Assembly (NCBI GenBank): GCA_029258605.1
Contig: JARHYE010000064.1
Coordinates: 1 to 35,657, forward strand
Reading direction: 5' to 3'
Length of the DNA stretch: 35,657 nt
Origin: Ruminococcus sp.
GTDB lineage: Bacteria; Bacillota; Clostridia; Lachnospirales; Lachnospiraceae
The first letter of the stretch is position 1, and each line of letters starts with the position of its first letter. Position numbers and translations under genes: made by a program. A model generated the notes under the pieces. It made no database searches, had not been told where the DNA came from, and saw nothing but the letters and a program-made list of their open reading frames with translations. Positions 32,975-35,657 of the stretch are shown here, piece by piece.

Positions 32975-33448
32975 ATGCAGATTCTTATATTTTTAGGAGT
33001 AGCTGTTGGGCTACTCCTTTGTGATCTTGTGTTTAAAAACTATGTAGAGACAACCATGAAGGAGGGGGATGAGCGTCCCATTAGACAGTCAAAGCTATTT
33101 CTTAGACATGTACACAATAAAGGAATGTGTTTGAATTGCCTTGAAAACTACCCCAAACTTGTCAAAAACAGTGCGTTAGTTGCCACACTACTCGTGTTAG
33201 GGATGTTTCTACGTACACTTTTCGAAAAAAAACAATACACCCGAAAGACTGGTTTTACGTTTCTTATAGCAGGAGCTCTTGGAAATACAGTAGATCGCTG
33301 TACAAAAGGGTATGTGACGGACTATATTGGACGAAAAAGTAAGCACAAAAAACTTGAGAACATTACATATAATTTGAGTGACTTCTATATCTTTATTGGC
33401 GTTTTCTTGCTATGGATAGCCACTATTTTTTCTCCGAGAAGAAAGTGA
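32975..33448 (+). CDS. lspA: Signal peptidase II (LspA)-like membrane protein, divergent
   Basis: LspA cleaves the signal peptide of diacylglyceryl-modified prolipoproteins. The 157-residue protein aligns with LspA blocks: CDLVFKNYV (usual lDq.tKy), HVHNKGMCLN (usual N.GaaF), GALGNTVDRCTKGYVTDYI with catalytic Asp107, and YNLSDFYIFIG with catalytic Asp136. It is therefore probably active. Differences are the Cys-containing MCLNCLE in place of the AAFG loop, and a basic segment KSKHKKLENI before the second Asp. AAGGAG precedes the ATG. It follows the zinc-ribbon/LEA-like gene. Its last 26 bases overlap the convergent dehydrogenase. It may be a paralogue of the main lspA, but that cannot be judged from this window. 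Confidence 0.8.
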   Translation: MQILIFLGVAVGLLLCDLVFKNYVETTMKEGDERPIRQSKLFLRHVHNKGMCLNCLENYPKLVKNSALVATLLVLGMFLRTLFEKKQYTRKTGFTFLIAGALGNTVDRCTKGYVTDYIGRKSKHKKLENITYNLSDFYIFIGVFLLWIATIFSPRRK

Positions 33449-34364
33449 CAATTTGTTTCTCGATTATTTTCATCAGATTCCTTCTGGCTTCGATACTTGC
33501 CCATGCAATGTGTGGAGTGATGAGGAGTCTGGAATTGTCTTTAAAATCAAGAAACGGACTGGATTTTGCCATAGGCTCCGTTATAAGTACATCTAAGCCG
33601 GCAGCCGCAATCCAATTATCATTTAATGCAGTAACGAGTGCAGATTCATCAACAATTGGACCTCGTCCCAGGTTGAGAAAAATTGCATGTGGCTGCATTT
33701 TTTTAAATGCGTCTTCATTCATAAGGTTTTTCGTATAGTCATTGAGTGGTGCATGTACAGATACAATGTCGGATGTCGTTAGAAGCGTCTCAAAATCCAC
33801 TTGATGATATCCAGACTGAGGTGCAGCGTTGGAAGGAGAAGCGTAAACCACATCGCATCCAAAACAAGAAGCAATGTCAGCAACTCTTCGTCCGATGTTA
33901 CCAAGTCCAATAATTCCCCATCTTAATGCATTTAATTCATGAAAAGAAGAGGCAAAATGTGTAAATAATGTATCATTTGCATAGGACTTGCTTTTTACAT
34001 ATTCATTGTAGTAAGGAAGATTTTCTAACAAGTAGAACAACATGGCAAACGTATGTTGTGCAACGGATTCTGTGGAATAACCACTTACATTTCTCCATGC
34101 AATATTTCGAGCAGTTAAATATTCTTTGTCAAGATTGTCTGTTCCAGTAGCAGTAACACAGATTAGTTTTAGATTCTTGGCTGTATGGATCGTTCTTTCA
34201 TTGATTGGTGTTTTGTTTAGAATTAAAATATCCGCATCTTTTACACGTTCGGGAATTTCGTCAGGAGTAGAAAATGGATAAAGTATGACTTCACCTAATT
34301 TACGAAATGGGGATAAATCAATATCAGAACCAATGGTCTTTGCATCTAAAAAAATTATCTTCAT
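33423..34364 (-). CDS. D-2-hydroxyacid dehydrogenase (NAD-dependent)
   Basis: The 313-residue enzyme belongs to the D-isomer-specific 2-hydroxyacid dehydrogenases (glycerate, hydroxypyruvate or related keto acids). The NAD-binding fold shows WGIIGLGNIGRRVADIA. Catalytic residues are Arg in NLGRGPIVDE, Glu in LDVLITEPM and His in TPHIAWAS. An early ICVTATGTDNLD segment matches the substrate domain. The substrate cannot be told from sequence. AAAGGA lies before the start codon. It is transcribed alone on the minus strand, with TTGACT-N17-AATAAT (34434-34406, minus) as its likely promoter, and meets the LspA-like gene tail to tail with a 26-base overlap. Confidence 0.93.
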   Translation of the reverse strand: MKIIFLDAKTIGSDIDLSPFRKLGEVILYPFSTPDEIPERVKDADILILNKTPINERTIHTAKNLKLICVTATGTDNLDKEYLTARNIAWRNVSGYSTESVAQHTFAMLFYLLENLPYYNEYVKSKSYANDTLFTHFASSFHELNALRWGIIGLGNIGRRVADIASCFGCDVVYASPSNAAPQSGYHQVDFETLLTTSDIVSVHAPLNDYTKNLMNEDAFKKMQPHAIFLNLGRGPIVDESALVTALNDNWIAAAGLDVLITEPMAKSSPFLDFKDNSRLLITPHIAWASIEARRNLMKIIEKQIVTFFSEKK

Positions 34365-34405
34365 AATGAAATCCTTTCTTGAAAAATAAGTTGATATGTG
34401 GTTAT

Positions 34406-34434
34406 ATTATTGTGGAAATCTGTGTATAAGTCAA
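34406..34434 (-). promoter_or_regulatory. Promoter TTGACT-N17-AATAAT for the dehydrogenase gene
   Basis: On the minus strand a TTGACT (34434-34429) is followed after 17 bases by AATAAT (34411-34406), about 40 bases before the start codon. Confidence 0.6.
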
Positions 34435-34522
34435 TGGGATTTAGATACAGATGTGAATAATTATAAAAATATATATAAAATTATGATATGATAACTAAGA
34501 AATATAAAAGAGAGGTTTAGAT

Positions 34523-35359
34523 ATGATACAAGATATTGCACCGTATAAATACCATAATGAGTATATTCCAACACCTCCAGACGAAAACAGTATTGCTTTG
34601 TACTATGAAAAAAAATCCTGCATGTTGGCATACACCGAGGATGGAATTCGGTTTCCAAGATTTAAAGAATTAGATTTAGGAGATCAGAGTGTTTATAAAA
34701 ATGCAACCTATTTATTTACAATCGATAGCGAAAAGTTTTATTTAGTAACCGACGTTGATATAGATGAGCATCCGGAATTTGTGATGGAGAGTATTTGGGT
34801 ATTTCGAGAAGTGAATCCACAGTATCTTGCTTTTGCGGGGATTACAGGATATCAGCTCTACAACTGGTATCATACGCATAAATTTTGTGGGAAATGTGGA
34901 AGTTTATTAAAGCAAGATCAAAAAGAGAGAATGCTTTATTGTGAACAATGCCACCAGATGGAATATCCTAAAATTTCACCGGCAGTGATTATCGCAGTGA
35001 CACATAAAGATAAACTTTTGCTTTCTAAGTATGCAAAGGGAGTGTATAAAAATTATGCACTCGTTGCTGGATATACAGAAATTGGTGAGACGTTAGAAGA
35101 AACAGTGCAAAGAGAAGTGATGGAAGAAACGGGATTGAAAGTAAAAAATATTCAATATTATAAAAGTCAGCCCTGGTCCTTTAGTGAGACTGTGTTGATG
35201 GGCTTTTTTTGCGAGTTAGACGGAGAAAATGAGATTCTTTTAGATGAAGAAGAATTAGCCGTTGCTAAGTGGTTTCAAAGAGAGGAAATTCCGGTAGAAT
35301 GGAAGCGGGATAGTCTTACCAATGAAATGATTATGCAGTTTAAAAACTGGAAGAAATAA
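34523..35359 (+). CDS. nudC: NudC, NAD+ diphosphatase (Nudix hydrolase)
   Basis: NudC splits NAD(H) into NMN(H) and AMP and removes NAD caps from RNA. The 278-residue protein has a four-Cys zinc finger (KFCGKCGSLL...LYCEQCHQ), YPKISPAVI, a perfect Nudix box GYTEIGETLEETVQREVMEETGL and the NudC-specific SQPWSF motif downstream. The SQPW motif separates NudC from other Nudix proteins. GAGAGG precedes the ATG. The preceding 158-base gap from the divergent dehydrogenase holds AT-rich DNA with only a weak TATGAT-like -10. The YitT-family gene starts 15 bases after its stop. Confidence 0.95.
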   Translation: MIQDIAPYKYHNEYIPTPPDENSIALYYEKKSCMLAYTEDGIRFPRFKELDLGDQSVYKNATYLFTIDSEKFYLVTDVDIDEHPEFVMESIWVFREVNPQYLAFAGITGYQLYNWYHTHKFCGKCGSLLKQDQKERMLYCEQCHQMEYPKISPAVIIAVTHKDKLLLSKYAKGVYKNYALVAGYTEIGETLEETVQREVMEETGLKVKNIQYYKSQPWSFSETVLMGFFCELDGENEILLDEEELAVAKWFQREEIPVEWKRDSLTNEMIMQFKNWKK

Positions 35360-35374
35360 AGGAGGAGAAAAGGG

Positions 35375-35657
35375 ATGAAACTAAATACAGAGAACAAAGT
35401 GATAAAGATATTGTATGATTGCATGATTGATATTATAGGCGGATTGTTGATTGGAATTGGAATTTATAATTTTGCGGTAAATGCATCGTTTCCATTGGCA
35501 GGGGTTTCTGGAATCGCACTAATTTTCTACCACCTGTTTCAAATTCCAATTGGTGCGATGAGTGTGCTCTTAAATATTCCAATTGCGATTGGATGTTATA
35601 AGACATTGGGAAAAGAATTCTTTGCACATTCGGTGCGTTCTATTATCATTACATCCT
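35375..35657 (+). CDS. YitT-family membrane protein (3' truncated)
   Basis: This gene is not in the ORF track because it runs off the window. ATG 35375 follows AAAGGAGG with good spacing, and the frame stays open to the end. The 94 visible residues read MKLNTENKVIKILYDCMIDIIGG, then IGIGIYNFAVNASFPLAGVSGIALIFY and LLNIPIAIGCYKTLGKEFF, matching the start of YitT (DUF161/DUF2179) membrane proteins, whose function is unknown. It probably shares a transcript with nudC. Confidence 0.85.
   Translation, partial: MKLNTENKVIKILYDCMIDIIGGLLIGIGIYNFAVNASFPLAGVSGIALIFYHLFQIPIGAMSVLLNIPIAIGCYKTLGKEFFAHSVRSIIITS

Noticed and set aside
32563-32976. 137-residue Leu-rich minus-strand ORF
   Set aside because: The Leu-rich content comes from antisense of the Lys/Glu-rich 11-residue repeats; it is not a real membrane protein.
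33412-33738. 108-residue plus-strand ORF within the dehydrogenase gene
   Set aside because: It is antisense to a complete dehydrogenase with intact catalytic motifs, and has no own signature.
1-35657. CRISPR arrays, tRNA or rRNA genes, insertion sequences, phage or defence genes
   Set aside because: No regularly spaced repeats, clover-leaf sequences, transposase or integrase motifs, or known defence proteins were seen on either strand.

Overview
The window is an AT-rich, gene-dense bacterial chromosome segment, almost certainly from a spore-forming Clostridia of the Lachnospiraceae type. The evidence is AddAB instead of RecBCD, an alpha/beta-type small acid-soluble spore protein, a Csp-like subtilase, and DUF4358, DUF5721 and DHHW proteins, which I associate from memory with that family. 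Start sites carry strong AGGAGG-like ribosome binding sites. I see no tRNA, rRNA, CRISPR array, insertion sequence, phage gene or att site. No stretch longer than about 200 bases lacks a gene. It reads as core chromosome with lineage-specific operons rather than a mobile island.

Layout. (1) 1-3398: end of a purine operon, purE (cut by the window edge), purM, purN and purD, followed closely by a Crp/Fnr regulator with a TTG start. (2) 4222-4530: trxA behind a palindromic site and an extended -10 box, closed by a terminator. (3) 4669-11621: addB and addA, overlapping. (4) 11689-13931: a small spore protein, a degenerate WecG/TagA/CpsF-family protein, a terminator, and a PucR/CdaR-type regulator. 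(5) 13982-18055: ftsE and ftsX, a terminator, then an S41 processing protease and a zinc-ribbon membrane protein with a duplicated extracellular domain. (6) 18073-20298: a perfect CIRCE element, htpG and a bidirectional terminator, with a convergent DUF5721-like gene. (7) 20895-28968: a polysaccharide deacetylase, then a promoter and a tightly packed run SGNH hydrolase, DUF4358, MBOAT acyltransferase, DHHW protein, rluF, ligA. (8) 29044-35657: a divergent ClpX, a Csp-like S8 protease (minus strand), a zinc-ribbon protein with 11-residue repeats, an LspA-like protein, a D-2-hydroxyacid dehydrogenase (minus strand), nudC, and the start of a YitT-family membrane protein.

How parts work together. 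The MBOAT, SGNH and DHHW proteins look like a machine that moves acyl groups across the membrane onto a surface polymer. The deacetylase just upstream probably modifies peptidoglycan or another N-acetylated glycan, so 20978-26259 is best read as an envelope-modification locus. FtsEX and the S41 protease point to wall remodelling at division. HtpG, ClpX and thioredoxin are proteostasis and redox functions with their own promoters.

The strongest candidates for something undescribed are the acylation cassette with its DUF4358 partner, the palindrome upstream of trxA next to a Crp-like gene, the ClpX with a changed pore-2 loop, and the zinc-ribbon/LEA-like protein paired with an unusual LspA homologue. 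None of these could be tested against a database here.
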